64,000 nucleotides of DNA, from the NCBI GenBank assembly GCA_039026915.1, contig JBCCLJ010000008.1:4178-68177 (forward strand), in the 5' to 3' direction. Positions 8,812-18,619 of this stretch are shown here, piece after piece. This DNA comes from JBCCLJ01 sp039026915. Its GTDB lineage: Bacteria; Acidobacteriota; Thermoanaerobaculia; Multivoradales; Multivoraceae. The translations under genes were made by a program, and so were the position numbers. Position 1 is the first letter of the stretch. Each line of letters begins with the position of its first letter. Below the pieces are notes generated by a model, which saw only the letters and a program-made list of their open reading frames with translations, made no database searches and was not told the DNA's origin.

Positions 8812-9476
8812 TGCGAGCAGAAGGCGAACGAAGTGCAAGTGCGCTGGTGAAGCGAAGCGGAGTCTCTGCCCTTGCAGCACTAGGCTTCCTGCTCCCTTCG
8901 CACTCCTTTGCACAACTCCCCACGCACGAGTTGTATTCACGGCTGCCGAAGCAGCAGCTCGTGGATGCCGCTCGCGAGGTCGCCGCGACAGATCCTGTCG
9001 CGGCACTCGTCACTGTCGACTCCAAGGGGCGCCCGCGTGCACGCAGCGTGGAGGTTCACTGGGAGGAAATCGTTCTCACCGACCCGCCGTTGTTCGGCCA
9101 CAACCCCCCCGAAGGAGCGCGGCGCGAGACCGACCGGATCATGCTGTGGATCGCCACGCGCCCCGGAACTCGAAAGTTGGAGCAGATTGCAGCGAATCCT
9201 CGGGTCGCTCTGTACTTTGAAGACGACGCTTCCGGTTCCTACCTGTCGGTCATGGGATGGGCCGAGATCATTACCGAACCGCGCGTCGTGACAACACAGA
9301 GCTGGCACAGCGAGGAGCAGCTGGCCGAGTTCTATCCGAGCTTCCCTGACGACATGGTGCTCATTCGCGTCGACGTGAGCTGGCTCGAGGTCATAGCCCC
9401 AGGAATCGATGCGAGTACGGATCTGTGGCGGCCGCAGGCCGCGGTCCTCCAAGCCGAAACACCCGATCCCGAGTAG
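8811..9476 (+). CDS. Pyridoxamine 5'-phosphate oxidase-like flavin-fold protein
   Basis: A 221-residue protein whose middle (about residues 50-180) fits the PNPOx-like split-barrel fold: AALVTVDSKGRPRARSVEV, then IMLWIATRPGTRKLEQIAANPRVALYFED and SVMGWAEIITEP. The N-terminus resembles a signal peptide (ALAALGFLLPSHSFAQ), so it may be exported, which is unusual for the family. GTG 8811 shares one base with the M48 stop; an in-frame GTG 12 codons in is an alternative. Flavin, haem or F420 use cannot be settled from sequence. Confidence 0.7.
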   Translation: MRAEGERSASALVKRSGVSALAALGFLLPSHSFAQLPTHELYSRLPKQQLVDAAREVAATDPVAALVTVDSKGRPRARSVEVHWEEIVLTDPPLFGHNPPEGARRETDRIMLWIATRPGTRKLEQIAANPRVALYFEDDASGSYLSVMGWAEIITEPRVVTTQSWHSEEQLAEFYPSFPDDMVLIRVDVSWLEVIAPGIDASTDLWRPQAAVLQAETPDPE

Positions 9477-9503
9477 AGAGGGCTCGCTCGGTTTCGGGAG
9501 CGA

Positions 9504-10343
9504 TCAGCTCGACAGGACGATGAGGCCCGTCGGCTGCTCGCTGCCGCCCTGCGGCTCGATGCTAACTGCCCAGCCCTGAATGCCCTCGACTTCCTTCAGC
9601 TCATCGACGAGCACCGTGGCCTGTCCTTCCTCCGCCGCGAAGACGCCAGCCGAGTAAGGGGCGCCGCCGCGCAGGAACCAGAGCTGGTAGGTCTGGTCGG
9701 TACCCACGTCCGGCAGGTTGCGGGCGAAGACGACGGCTCGACCCGTCTCCGGGTCGACGTAGCTGCGTGCGCTCAGTGCCTGACCTTCGCTCGTGGCGCC
9801 GAGCGAGACCGTGCGAACGCCCGAGGCGCCGACGATGCGGTTCGCAGCGCGAGCCCTCTCGACCTCTTGCTGTGAAATGACGAGCTCGCTCTCCGAGCGT
9901 GCCAGCGCGAGCTCGAGGCCTTCGATCTGTCGCGCCGACTCGGCGCGCAGGTTGCGCAGCTGGCTCTGGGTCCAGAGTCCCCAGCCCAACGCGGCGACGA
10001 AGAGAGAGGCGACGAGAACGAGGGGCAGGCGACTGTCGTTCGCCGGTGCGATGTCCGTGGCTGTCTCTGCGGCGCTCTCTTTCCGCTTCGGCGTGAGCGA
10101 CACCGTGCCCTGCGTTTCGACGTCGAGCGCCTCGAAGAAGTCGGCTCGCAGGCTGCCCGAGATGGCGATCGGCTCGGCGTCCTGCGCCAGCTGCTCGGAG
10201 ACCGCGTTCCACTCGGCAAGCTCTCGCGCGCGCTGCTCGCCGCCTTCGGCAAGCAGCCGCTCGAACTCAGCGAGCTCGTCGGCGTCGAGCGCACCAGCGG
10301 CGTAGGCCGGCAACAGATCGGAGAAGGTTTGGTCGTCGCTCAT
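9504..10343 (-). CDS. Anti-sigma factor, RskA-like
   Basis: A 279-residue single-pass membrane protein. The N-terminal cytoplasmic part (LLPAYAAGALDADELAEFERLL) is the anti-sigma zinc-finger-like/RskA start without obvious Cys ligands. One TM helix lies near residues 109-128 (LPLVLVASLFVAALGWGLW). The periplasmic part carries the anti-sigma-K C-terminal pattern (TYQLWFLRGGAPYSAGVF, GWAVSIEPQGGSEQPTG). It starts 8 bases after the ECF sigma gene, so it should hold that sigma factor at the membrane. Confidence 0.85.
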   Translation of the reverse strand: MSDDQTFSDLLPAYAAGALDADELAEFERLLAEGGEQRARELAEWNAVSEQLAQDAEPIAISGSLRADFFEALDVETQGTVSLTPKRKESAAETATDIAPANDSRLPLVLVASLFVAALGWGLWTQSQLRNLRAESARQIEGLELALARSESELVISQQEVERARAANRIVGASGVRTVSLGATSEGQALSARSYVDPETGRAVVFARNLPDVGTDQTYQLWFLRGGAPYSAGVFAAEEGQATVLVDELKEVEGIQGWAVSIEPQGGSEQPTGLIVLSS

Positions 10344-10351
10344 CGGAAGGA

Positions 10352-10903
10352 CTACGAGGCCAGGGCGGCCTTCAGTTTAGTCATGCCCAGTTTGACTCTG
10401 GACTTGACCGTGCCCAGCGGCGCGTCGAGACGCGCCGCAAGTTGAGAGTGGGTGAGTCCACCGAAGTAGGCGAGCTCGATCGCTTCGCGCTGCTCCGCGG
10501 GCAGCGAATCGAGCGCGCGGCGCACGCGCAAGCGATTCTCGCTGAGCTCGAGCTCTTTGGTCCCGACGGCTTCTTCTACGGTGGGAGTCTCGTACTTGCC
10601 GACGCGTTCCTCACGAGCTCCGCGCGCCTTCGACGACTTCAGATGATCGAGGGCTCGTGAGCGCGCCATGGTGACGAGCCAGGAGCGCAGGGTTCCGCGC
10701 TGCGGGTCGAAGTTGTCGATCTTGCGCCACGCTTGAAGAAAGGCGTCCTGCAGAACCTCCTCGGCGACGTCGCGCCGACGCAGGATGCGCTGCAGCACAC
10801 CGAGCACGATCGGCGCGTGCTCGTCGAAGACCTGAGCGAACGCCTCGCGGTCGCCGTCCGCGGTGCGGCGGGCGAGTTCGACGTCTTGGGAAGGGGCGCG
10901 CAT
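10352..10903 (-). CDS. ECF sigma factor (SigK-like)
   Basis: An RNA polymerase sigma-70 ECF protein of about 183 residues. Region 2 is seen in VFDEHAPIVLGVLQRILRRRDVAEEVLQDAFLQAW followed by GTLRSWLVTMARSRALD. Region 4 is seen in LPAEQREAIELAYFGGLTHSQLAARLDAPLGTVKSRVKLGMTKL. I chose ATG 10903; an upstream in-frame ATG at 10954 would add 17 Arg/Pro-rich residues and neither has a clear Shine-Dalgarno. Its pair, the RskA-like anti-sigma, follows directly, so the target is probably an envelope or redox stress regulon. Confidence 0.88.
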   Translation of the reverse strand: MRAPSQDVELARRTADGDREAFAQVFDEHAPIVLGVLQRILRRRDVAEEVLQDAFLQAWRKIDNFDPQRGTLRSWLVTMARSRALDHLKSSKARGAREERVGKYETPTVEEAVGTKELELSENRLRVRRALDSLPAEQREAIELAYFGGLTHSQLAARLDAPLGTVKSRVKLGMTKLKAALAS

Positions 10904-11066
10904 GCAACGGGGGCGTGGTGGACGAGCGGAGGCTAGCACGCAGCGACACCGCATCCGGGCGTGGCGCTCGTGCCCACTCGCCCGGTTTACGACGCCGTCG
11001 AGTCACCGGATGACTCTGTCGTCGATACGCCTTGATTACGCTTGCCGTCAACGGTCATGATGGCGT

Positions 11067-14000
11067 GTGGATTTCTTCTCTCCAGCCGTCCGTTCCTGGT
11101 TTGATGCCTCCTTCGCCGGCGCGACGCGCGTGCAGACGATGGGTTGGCCGAAGCTGGCCGAAGGGCAGAACTGCCTGCTCGTCGCGCCGACCGGCAGCGG
11201 CAAGACGCTGGCGGCGTTCCTCTGGGGTCTCGACCGCTGCAGCCGGCTCCCGGAAGACGTCGAGCCGGGCGTTCGGGTGCTCTACGTGTCGCCGCTCAAG
11301 GCGCTGGTCTACGACATCGAGCGCAACCTCCGCTCGCCGCTCGTCGGCATCGGTCACGCCGCGACGCGCCTCGGCGAGCCCTACCGGACGAGTCGGGTCG
11401 ACGTGCGCACCGGCGACACGTCGCAGCGCGATCGTCAACGTCAGCGACGTCGCCCCGGCGAGATTCTGGTAACGACGCCCGAGTCTCTCTATCTGCTCCT
11501 CGGCTCGCAGGCCGCCGAGACGCTGCGTTCCGTGCACACGGTCATCGTCGACGAGATCCACGCCTTCGCTCCGAGCAAGCGCGGCTGCCACCTCGCCGTG
11601 TCGCTCGAGCGTCTGAGCGAGATCTGCGAAGAGGAGCCGCAGCGCATCGGCCTGTCGGCGACGGTGCGGCCAGCGGAGACCGTCGCCGGTTTTCTCGGCG
11701 GCGATCGTCCGGTCGAGATCGTCGACGCCAGCGAGCCGGCCCACGTCGAGCTCGAGATCGTCGTGCCCGTCGAGGACATGGACGACCCGCCTCCCGCCGC
11801 ATCCGCCGCGACAGAGCGTCCAGGCGGTCCGATCCTGGCGCTGTCGCCCGAGGAGATGCAGCGCGAGGAAGGCTGGCGTGGGCCCGAAGTCTCCGGCATC
11901 TGGCCGTCGATCTACCCTCGGCTTCTCGACGCCCTGCTCTCGCACCAGTCGACGATCGTCTTCGCCAACAGTCGCAGCCTCTGCGAGCGCCTTGCCAATC
12001 GCTTGAACGAGCTGGCGCGCGAGCACCTCGAGGTGGACGAGGAGGCTCCCGACCTCGTGCGGGCGCACCACGGCAGCGTCTCGCATGCCAAGCGCTCCGA
12101 GATCGAAGAGGCGCTCAAGGCAGGCACGCTGCGCGGCATCGTCGCCACGAGCTCGCTCGAGCTCGGTATCGACATGGGTGCCGTCGATCTCGTCGTCCTC
12201 GTCGAATCGCCCGGCTCTGTCGCGAGCGGTCTGCAGCGGGTCGGTCGCGCCGGCCACGGCGTCGGCGAGCTGAGTCGGGGCAAGCTCTTTCCGAAGTTCA
12301 AGGGCGATCTGCTCGAGTGCGCCGTCGTTTCGCAGCGCATGCTCGCTGGAGAGCTCGAACCGATCCGCATTCCCAAGAACCCGCTCGACGTGGCGGCGCA
12401 GCAGATCGTCGCTTACTGCTGCGACGCTGCGCGAACGAGCGAAGAGATCGAGACGATGCTCCGGCGCAGCTATCCGTTCCGCGAGCTGTCGGGCGAGGTC
12501 TTCGTCGGTCTGCTGGAGATGCTCTCGGGGCACTACCCCTCGGACGATTTCGCCGATCTCAAGCCGCGCCTCTCTTGGGATCGCGGCAAGGATCTGCTGA
12601 CCTCGCGCCGCGGCGCGGCCATGCTGACGCGCTTCAACGCCGGGACGATTCCGGATCGCGGTCTCTACGGCGTGCATCTGGGCGAGGACGGACCGCGCGT
12701 CGGTGAGCTCGACGAAGAGATGGTCTACGAGACGCGCATCGGCGACACCTTCTTCCTTGGCGCGAGTACCTGGCGCGCCGTCGAAATCACGCGCGATCGC
12801 GTCATCGTGCAGCCGGCTCCCGGCGAGCCCGGCCGCATGCCCTTCTGGCGCGGCGACGGCCCCGGCCGCCCGATCGAGCTTGGTCGTGCTCTCGGCGGCT
12901 TCGTACGCGAGCTGCGTTCGATGCCCGTGGACGATCGCGAAGGCTGGCTGCGCGACGAGACGCCGCTCGACGATCTGGCGATCGGCAACCTGCTGGGCTA
13001 CCTCGACGAGCAGGCCGAGGCGACCGAGACGGTGCCGAGCGACCGCGAGATCGTCGTCGAGCGCTTTCGCGATGAGATCGGCGACTGGCGTCTCTGCATC
13101 CTGACGCCGTTCGGTGCGCGGGTCCACGCGCCCTGGGCGATGGCTCTCGAAGCCGACTTCACGCGCAAGACCGGCTTCGACGTGGAGAGCATGTACACCG
13201 ACGACGGCATCGTGCTGCGCTTCGCCGACGTCGAGGAGTTGCCGGAGGTGGACGAGCTCTTTCCCGATCCCGAAGAGGTCGAGGAGCTTATCGTCGAGCA
13301 GGTCGGCAACTCCTCTCTCTTCGCCAGCATCTTCCGGGAGAGTGCGGCCCGCTCACTCCTGCTGCCGCGCCGTCGGCCCGGCCAGCGAACGCCGCTCTGG
13401 CAGCAGCGCCTGCGCTCGAAGAATCTGCTGGCGTCGGTGCGCAAGTTCCCGGCGTTTCCGATCGTGCTGGAGACCTACCGCGAGTGCCTTCAGGACCACT
13501 TTGATCTGCCTTCGTTGCGCCAGCTGCTCGAGGAGGTTCAGGGACGACGGATCCGCGTCACCTCGGTCGAGACATCGTCGGCGTCGCCCTTTGCGCGGTC
13601 GCTGGCGTTCTCCTACGTAGCGCAGTACCTCTACGAGCAGGACGCGCCACTTGCCGAGCGCAAGGCTCAGGCACTGACGCTCGACAAGGGTCTGCTGCGG
13701 GAGCTCCTTGGACACAGCGAGCTGCGCGAACTGCTCGACGCGTCGGCTCTCGATCAGGTGGAGATGGAGCTGCAGTGTCTCGCCGAGGACCGACAGGCGC
13801 GCGACGCCGACGACCTGCACGACGTTCTGCGGCGTTTGGGTGACCTATCGCTGCACGAACTCGAACAGCGGGCTCTCGAACCGCCCGCAGAGTGGCTCGA
13901 ATCCCTGATGGGTGAGCGTCGCGTCTGCCTCGTTCGGGTCGGCTCGGAAGAACGCTACATCGCTGCGCAGGATGCCGGGCGCTATCGCGACGCACTCGGT

Positions 14001-15656
14001 GTTCAGGTGCCGCCGGGTCTGCCGCAGACGCTGCTCGGCCCGACCGAGCGACCGCTGGAGTCGCTGCTGCTGCGCTACGCGCGGAGTCGCGGGCCGTTTA
14101 CGACCGAGGACATGGCCGAGCGCTTTCATCTGCTCCCGGCCCAGGTCGAGCCGCTGCTGCGTGGCTTCGAGGCCGAAGGCACGCTCTACCGCGGCGAGAT
14201 CCGCCCCGGCGGTCAGAAGATCGAGTGGTGCGACACCGGCGTTCTGCGACGAATCAAGCGACGTACGCTCGCTCGTTTGCGGGGCGAGGTCGCCGCGGTC
14301 GAAGCACACGTTCTCGGGCGTTTCCTCCCCGAGTGGCAGGGCGTCACCGGTCTCTCGGCAGGCCCTCAGTCGGTTGCCGCTGCGGAGACCAAGCTGCGCG
14401 AGGTCGTCTCGCAGCTCGAAGGTCGTAGCTTTCCGTGGTCGGCTCTCTGCGACGACCTGCTGCCGCTGCGCGTCCCCGGCTTTCAGCTCGACATGCTCGA
14501 CATGATGGCCGCTTCGGGCGAGCTCGTCTGGATCGGCCGTGGCTCTCTCGGTCCGCGCGACGGCAAGATCGCGCTGTGCCGTCGGGACCGGGCCGATCTC
14601 CTGCTGCCGGCCAGCGACGAAGTGGAGGCGGAGCGCACGCCCCTGCAGCAGGCGATTCTCGATCATCTCGACCAGCGCGGAGCGTGCTTCACCTCCGAGC
14701 TGCTGCAGCGTGCACGCCGAAGACTCGAAGCCGAAGGGGCGCCGGAGGTGCAGAGCAGCGAAGTCGAGGAAGCGATCTGGGACCTCGTCTGGGCGGGCCT
14801 GGTGACGAACGACACCTTTCTGCCGCTCAAGGCGCTGCGCGCTCCGAAGCGCTCGAAGCGCTCCGCGCCGCGTCGCAGTCGGCGTCGCGGCATGGTGCCG
14901 CCTTCGTCCCCTCGCGGCGCAAGGCGAGCGCCTGCCGGTGCCGCGATCGGCGGTCGCTGGTCGCTTGTCTCCGAGCTGGTCTACGAGCCGCCGTCCGACA
15001 CGGAACGGCGCTTCGCCGAGGTCAGCACGCTGCTCGAGCGCTACGGAGTGGTGAGTCGCGAGACCGCGCTGAGCGAGGAGATCCCCGGAGGCTTCGCCGC
15101 CCTCTACCCGGTGCTTCGCGAAATGGAGGAGTCGGGCCGCGTGCGGCGGGGCTACTTCATCGAGGGTCTGTCCGGAAGGCAGTTCGCACTACCGGGCGCG
15201 GTCGAGCAGCTGCGCGCGCTGCGCAGCCAGGACGAGACGCTGCCCACCGGAGACGCCGAGGAACGCGGCGGCATCGAAGTGCTGCCGGCCGCCGATCCGA
15301 GCAACCCCTGGGGCTCGCTCCTGTCGTGGCCACAGCGCTCGCGCGAAGACGGACCGAAGGCGCGTCGGGTTCCGGGCGCCTGGGTCGTGCTCCAGGGCGG
15401 TCGGCCCCTCGTCTACCTGGAGCCGAGCGCTCGCGGCGTCGTCACGTTCCAGGCGCTGAGCTCGGCGCAGGCGAGTCGTGGAGAAGACGCCGAGGCGGCT
15501 CTCGGTGCGCTTCTCGAGGTCGCCCGTCGCCGCCGTCGTCGCTCCGTGAGAATCGAGCGCATCGACGGAGAGCCGGCCAACGAATCTCCCCTCAGAGAGC
15601 TGTTCGAGCGATCGGGCTTCGTCTCCGACTACCGGGGACTCAGCCGGGCTCTCTGA
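11067..15656 (+). CDS. lhr: Lhr family ATP-dependent helicase
   Basis: A 1529-residue superfamily 2 helicase of the large-helicase-related type, close to the usual length of about 1500. The N-terminal helicase core has Walker A PTGSGKT at 41-47, DEIH box, SAT motif (GLSATVRP), and the C-terminal RecA part with ATSSLELGIDMGAVDLVV and QRVGRAGHG. The long remainder fits the winged-helix and Lhr C-terminal region. A 3'-to-5' helicase role in DNA repair is family knowledge. Start is GTG 11067; the upstream ATGs are out of frame. The glycosylase gene starts 28 bases downstream, the same lhr-nei neighbourhood I recall from mycobacteria. Confidence 0.93.
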   Translation: MDFFSPAVRSWFDASFAGATRVQTMGWPKLAEGQNCLLVAPTGSGKTLAAFLWGLDRCSRLPEDVEPGVRVLYVSPLKALVYDIERNLRSPLVGIGHAATRLGEPYRTSRVDVRTGDTSQRDRQRQRRRPGEILVTTPESLYLLLGSQAAETLRSVHTVIVDEIHAFAPSKRGCHLAVSLERLSEICEEEPQRIGLSATVRPAETVAGFLGGDRPVEIVDASEPAHVELEIVVPVEDMDDPPPAASAATERPGGPILALSPEEMQREEGWRGPEVSGIWPSIYPRLLDALLSHQSTIVFANSRSLCERLANRLNELAREHLEVDEEAPDLVRAHHGSVSHAKRSEIEEALKAGTLRGIVATSSLELGIDMGAVDLVVLVESPGSVASGLQRVGRAGHGVGELSRGKLFPKFKGDLLECAVVSQRMLAGELEPIRIPKNPLDVAAQQIVAYCCDAARTSEEIETMLRRSYPFRELSGEVFVGLLEMLSGHYPSDDFADLKPRLSWDRGKDLLTSRRGAAMLTRFNAGTIPDRGLYGVHLGEDGPRVGELDEEMVYETRIGDTFFLGASTWRAVEITRDRVIVQPAPGEPGRMPFWRGDGPGRPIELGRALGGFVRELRSMPVDDREGWLRDETPLDDLAIGNLLGYLDEQAEATETVPSDREIVVERFRDEIGDWRLCILTPFGARVHAPWAMALEADFTRKTGFDVESMYTDDGIVLRFADVEELPEVDELFPDPEEVEELIVEQVGNSSLFASIFRESAARSLLLPRRRPGQRTPLWQQRLRSKNLLASVRKFPAFPIVLETYRECLQDHFDLPSLRQLLEEVQGRRIRVTSVETSSASPFARSLAFSYVAQYLYEQDAPLAERKAQALTLDKGLLRELLGHSELRELLDASALDQVEMELQCLAEDRQARDADDLHDVLRRLGDLSLHELEQRALEPPAEWLESLMGERRVCLVRVGSEERYIAAQDAGRYRDALGVQVPPGLPQTLLGPTERPLESLLLRYARSRGPFTTEDMAERFHLLPAQVEPLLRGFEAEGTLYRGEIRPGGQKIEWCDTGVLRRIKRRTLARLRGEVAAVEAHVLGRFLPEWQGVTGLSAGPQSVAAAETKLREVVSQLEGRSFPWSALCDDLLPLRVPGFQLDMLDMMAASGELVWIGRGSLGPRDGKIALCRRDRADLLLPASDEVEAERTPLQQAILDHLDQRGACFTSELLQRARRRLEAEGAPEVQSSEVEEAIWDLVWAGLVTNDTFLPLKALRAPKRSKRSAPRRSRRRGMVPPSSPRGARRAPAGAAIGGRWSLVSELVYEPPSDTERRFAEVSTLLERYGVVSRETALSEEIPGGFAALYPVLREMEESGRVRRGYFIEGLSGRQFALPGAVEQLRALRSQDETLPTGDAEERGGIEVLPAADPSNPWGSLLSWPQRSREDGPKARRVPGAWVVLQGGRPLVYLEPSARGVVTFQALSSAQASRGEDAEAALGALLEVARRRRRRSVRIERIDGEPANESPLRELFERSGFVSDYRGLSRAL

Positions 15657-15684
15657 CCCCTGTTCTCCCGGAGACTCACAGCCG

Positions 15685-16515
15685 ATGCCTGAGGGCGACA
15701 CGATCTACAAAGTGGCGGAGCGCCTCGCGCCCGTCCTCGAAGGTGAGCGGTTGCGTCGCGTCGAGCTGCACGGCCGTGACGTGCCCAGTCTCCGGCGCCA
15801 GGTGCAGAGCGTGCGTGCTGTCGGCAAGCACCTCCTCCTGGAGCTCGACAGCGGCGAGACGGTGCGAGTGCACCTCGGCATGCACGGCTCGTGGCATCGC
15901 TACGCGCACGGCGAACGCTGGCGCCGGCCGCAGAGGCAAGCGTCGCTGCGCTTCGACACCGAGGCCAAGGTCTTCGTCTGCTTCAATGCGATGAGGGTCG
16001 ACTTTCTCGACGCCCGCCAGGTCGCTCAGCTTGACCGACACCTGGAGCTCGACCTGCTGAAGCCCGGAGCCGAGTTCGACGGCGCCAGGATCATCGAGCG
16101 TGCGAGACGGCTCGAGCCGCCGCACGCTCCGATCGTCAACGTGCTGCTCAATCAGCGCATCGCTGCCGGAATCGGCAACGTGTACAAGAACGAGGTGCTC
16201 TTTCTCGAAGGCATACACCCTCTGACGCGCCTCGACCAGACGAGCGACGAGAAGCTCGAGCGTCTCTACGAGCTGAGCAAGGAGCTGCTCGAAGCCAACA
16301 TGAAGCTGCGCGGCAAACGTCGCACGCGCAACGGCACTCCGCATCTGTGGGTCTACAACCGTGCCTCGCAGCCCTGTCTAAAGTGCGACACGGCGATCCG
16401 CTGGCAGCCGATGGGACGGGGTCGTCGGGGCACCTATTGGTGCGAAGAGTGTCAGCCTCGACCCTCTTTGGAGGCGGCCGAACCGGCGTCGTCGACGGCG
16501 CAGACACAACGGTGA
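15685..16515 (+). CDS. nei: Nei/Fpg family DNA glycosylase/AP lyase
   Basis: A 276-residue base-excision repair enzyme. It starts MPEGDT with the catalytic Pro-Glu, the endonuclease VIII variant (Fpg has MPELPE). The helix-two-turn-helix region reads LLNQRIAAGIGNVYKNEVLF, and the C-terminal zinc finger has the CLKC and CEEC pairs around residues 231-263. ATG 15685 follows GGAGAC. Linked to lhr, it likely removes oxidised bases from structures opened by the helicase, which is inference. The C-terminal tail after the zinc finger is short and non-conserved. Confidence 0.92.
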   Translation: MPEGDTIYKVAERLAPVLEGERLRRVELHGRDVPSLRRQVQSVRAVGKHLLLELDSGETVRVHLGMHGSWHRYAHGERWRRPQRQASLRFDTEAKVFVCFNAMRVDFLDARQVAQLDRHLELDLLKPGAEFDGARIIERARRLEPPHAPIVNVLLNQRIAAGIGNVYKNEVLFLEGIHPLTRLDQTSDEKLERLYELSKELLEANMKLRGKRRTRNGTPHLWVYNRASQPCLKCDTAIRWQPMGRGRRGTYWCEECQPRPSLEAAEPASSTAQTQR

Positions 16516-16608
16516 CGAAGAGATCTGACGCCTGTCGTACGGTCGCTAGACTCCTAGAATTGCGTTTTTGAGACGCCATCATCCCTTACTTTTTCCGGAT
16601 TCAAACCC

Positions 16609-17709
16609 TTGGCTGACCGTCGTACCCGGCTGCTGCGCGCCGCTTTCGTTCTGCTGCTCGCCGTCTCGTGCGCGCAGGTGATCTGGTGGGTCATCGATCA
16701 GCGCCGCCTCGCTCTCAGGGTCGAAGCGACGATTCTCGAGGCCTACGAGCTCGATCGCCGCGCGGCCGAGCGGCTGCTCGACTCCGGTAGTCCATGGAGC
16801 GAGCTCGAAGGGCTCTTTCCCCATCTGGACTTCGATCGCAGCGAGCCCGTGACGCGTGCGGTCCAGATCGGTGAGGCGGCGCGTGAAGAGATCGCCCGGG
16901 AACGACGTCGCCACGTGCGTCAGTACGGCTGGGAGGCGGCCTTCTTCCTGGTCGTCCTCATCGTCTGTATGACCGTGCTCTGGCGTGGCCTTCGCGAAGA
17001 GGCGCGTCTTCGTGTGCGCCATGAGAGCTTCCTGGCCACGGTCTCCCACGAGCTTCGGAGCCCCCTGTCGAGCCTGCGACTCCAGACGCAGACAATGCAG
17101 CGTCGAAGCCTGGCGGAGGATCGGCGCGAGGAGCTCTTGCGCCGCAGCGAGAGCGACCTCGATCGCCTCGAGGGGCTGGTCGACAATGTGCTCGAGGCAG
17201 CTCGCATCGACGACGCCCGCAAGCGCGATCTCTTGAGCTGGCACGCCGAGCCGGTGCCCGTCGCCGAGGCTGTGAAGCGTCAGGTGCAGGCCCTCGCTCA
17301 CGAGGGCGCCGACGAGCGGGTCGAGCACGACATTGCTGACGGCGTCTCGGTGCTGGCCGATCGCCGCGCCTTCGAGACGATCCTGCGAAACCTGCTCGCC
17401 AACGCTCTGCGGGCCACCGAGTCGGGGGGGCGGGTCGTCGTCGAGGCGCAGGTCGACAACGATGACTTGAGGCTCAAGGTGGTCGATTCGGGAGAGGGCT
17501 TCGCCGTCGACGAGTCGGACCACCTCTTCGAGAAGTTCTACCGCCCGGGAGATGCCCTCAGCCAGCGCAGTGGCGGCACCGGCCTGGGTCTCTACATCGT
17601 GCGTCAGCTGGTCCGTCGCGGCGGCGGCTCGGTGACGGCGATGAGTCAGGGCCCCGGCACCGGGGCGACGTTCGAATTGACCTTGCCCGCAGCGGAGATG
17701 GCAGCATGA
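16609..17709 (+). CDS. Sensor histidine kinase
   Basis: A 366-residue two-component kinase. TM helices are at about 9-29 and 109-126, enclosing an 80-residue, mostly helical sensor domain. A HisKA domain with SHELRSPLSSLRLQ (phospho-His147) and a HATPase domain with N box NLLANALRAT, G1 DSGEGFAV and G2 GGTGLGLYIV follow. There is no recognisable HAMP. Start is TTG 16609, with a GGAT upstream; I see no better start. It overlaps the response-regulator gene by 4 bases, so the two form a pair. The signal is unknown. Confidence 0.9.
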   Translation: MADRRTRLLRAAFVLLLAVSCAQVIWWVIDQRRLALRVEATILEAYELDRRAAERLLDSGSPWSELEGLFPHLDFDRSEPVTRAVQIGEAAREEIARERRRHVRQYGWEAAFFLVVLIVCMTVLWRGLREEARLRVRHESFLATVSHELRSPLSSLRLQTQTMQRRSLAEDRREELLRRSESDLDRLEGLVDNVLEAARIDDARKRDLLSWHAEPVPVAEAVKRQVQALAHEGADERVEHDIADGVSVLADRRAFETILRNLLANALRATESGGRVVVEAQVDNDDLRLKVVDSGEGFAVDESDHLFEKFYRPGDALSQRSGGTGLGLYIVRQLVRRGGGSVTAMSQGPGTGATFELTLPAAEMAA

Positions 17710-18416
17710 GCGCAGTCGAAGGAGAGATGAAGGTACTCCTCGTCGAGGACGAACCCCACCTGGCTCTCGGCCTCGTCGAGAACCTCGAGGACGAGGGCTA
17801 TCGCGTCACGCACTGCCCCGACGGCGAGTCGGGACTCGAAGCGCTCGTCGAGCAGCGCTTCGATCTGGCGGTTCTCGACGTCATGCTGCCGGGACTCGAT
17901 GGCTTCGCTCTGTGCGAGACGGCGCGCCGCGACGGCGTCGTCACGCCGGTTCTCTTTCTGACGGCCAAGGGCGGCGTCGATGATCGCATCCGCGGTCTGC
18001 GCGCCGGCGGCGACGACTACCTCGCCAAGCCTTTTCATCTGGACGAGCTGCTACTGAGGGTCTCGGCGATCCTGCGGCGCGCTCGGCGGGAGGAGAAGGA
18101 GCTCGTCGAGCTTCAGTTCGGCGGCAACACCGTGGACCTGCAGGCCTACCGCGCCACGGCCTGGAACGGCCAGGCGCACGAGATGACGCACAAGGAGGCG
18201 ATGATCCTCAAGACGCTCGCGCTACGTGCCGGAGAGGTTGTGTCGCGCGACGAGATCCTCGACCGCGTCTGGGGTCGTGACGTCTTCCCGTCGTCGAGGA
18301 CGATCGACAACTTCATCCTCAAGTTGCGCCGTCGATTCGAGAAGGAACCGGAGGAGCCCCTGCACTTTCATTCAGTGCGCGGCGTCGGGTACCGGTTCAC
18401 CGTCGAGCCGGAGTAG
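17706..18416 (+). CDS. OmpR/PhoB family response regulator
   Basis: A 236-residue regulator with a receiver domain (acidic pocket VEDE, phospho-Asp58 in AVLDVMLPG, conserved LTAKG and KPF) and a C-terminal winged helix (ILDRVWGRDVFPSSRTIDNFILKLRRRFE, HSVRGVGYRF). ATG 17706 overlaps the kinase stop; an internal ATG at 17727 (MKVLLVED) would fit the family start better. It is the cognate partner of the kinase; the targets are unknown. Confidence 0.92.
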   Translation: MSAVEGEMKVLLVEDEPHLALGLVENLEDEGYRVTHCPDGESGLEALVEQRFDLAVLDVMLPGLDGFALCETARRDGVVTPVLFLTAKGGVDDRIRGLRAGGDDYLAKPFHLDELLLRVSAILRRARREEKELVELQFGGNTVDLQAYRATAWNGQAHEMTHKEAMILKTLALRAGEVVSRDEILDRVWGRDVFPSSRTIDNFILKLRRRFEKEPEEPLHFHSVRGVGYRFTVEPE

Positions 18417-18619
18417 GGACTGGCGGACAGGACACGAGTCCAGCTCGGTTGTCGCTCTGTCGATCCTCAGACGGGCTTGGGGAAGATTGGTGCCTAGCAT
18501 TCGCAAGCCTTCGAGGGTCGGCACGCACGCCGTCAGCCTGCGCCGGACAGCGTTGCGCGCGCTCTTCGCAAGGACCTCCTCAAAAGGGGCTGTGCCCCCG
18601 CAACGGCTTTGCGCCTCAG
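18417..18619. other. Intergenic, no gene seen
   Basis: About 200 bases after the response-regulator gene hold no supported gene. A short GGGGCTGTGCCCCC hairpin-like sequence lies near 18588. It leads into the tandem repeat array. Confidence 0.6.

Noticed and set aside
11055..13127. 690-codon minus-strand open frame
   Set aside because: It lies wholly antisense to the lhr helicase motifs; high GC produces long empty frames.
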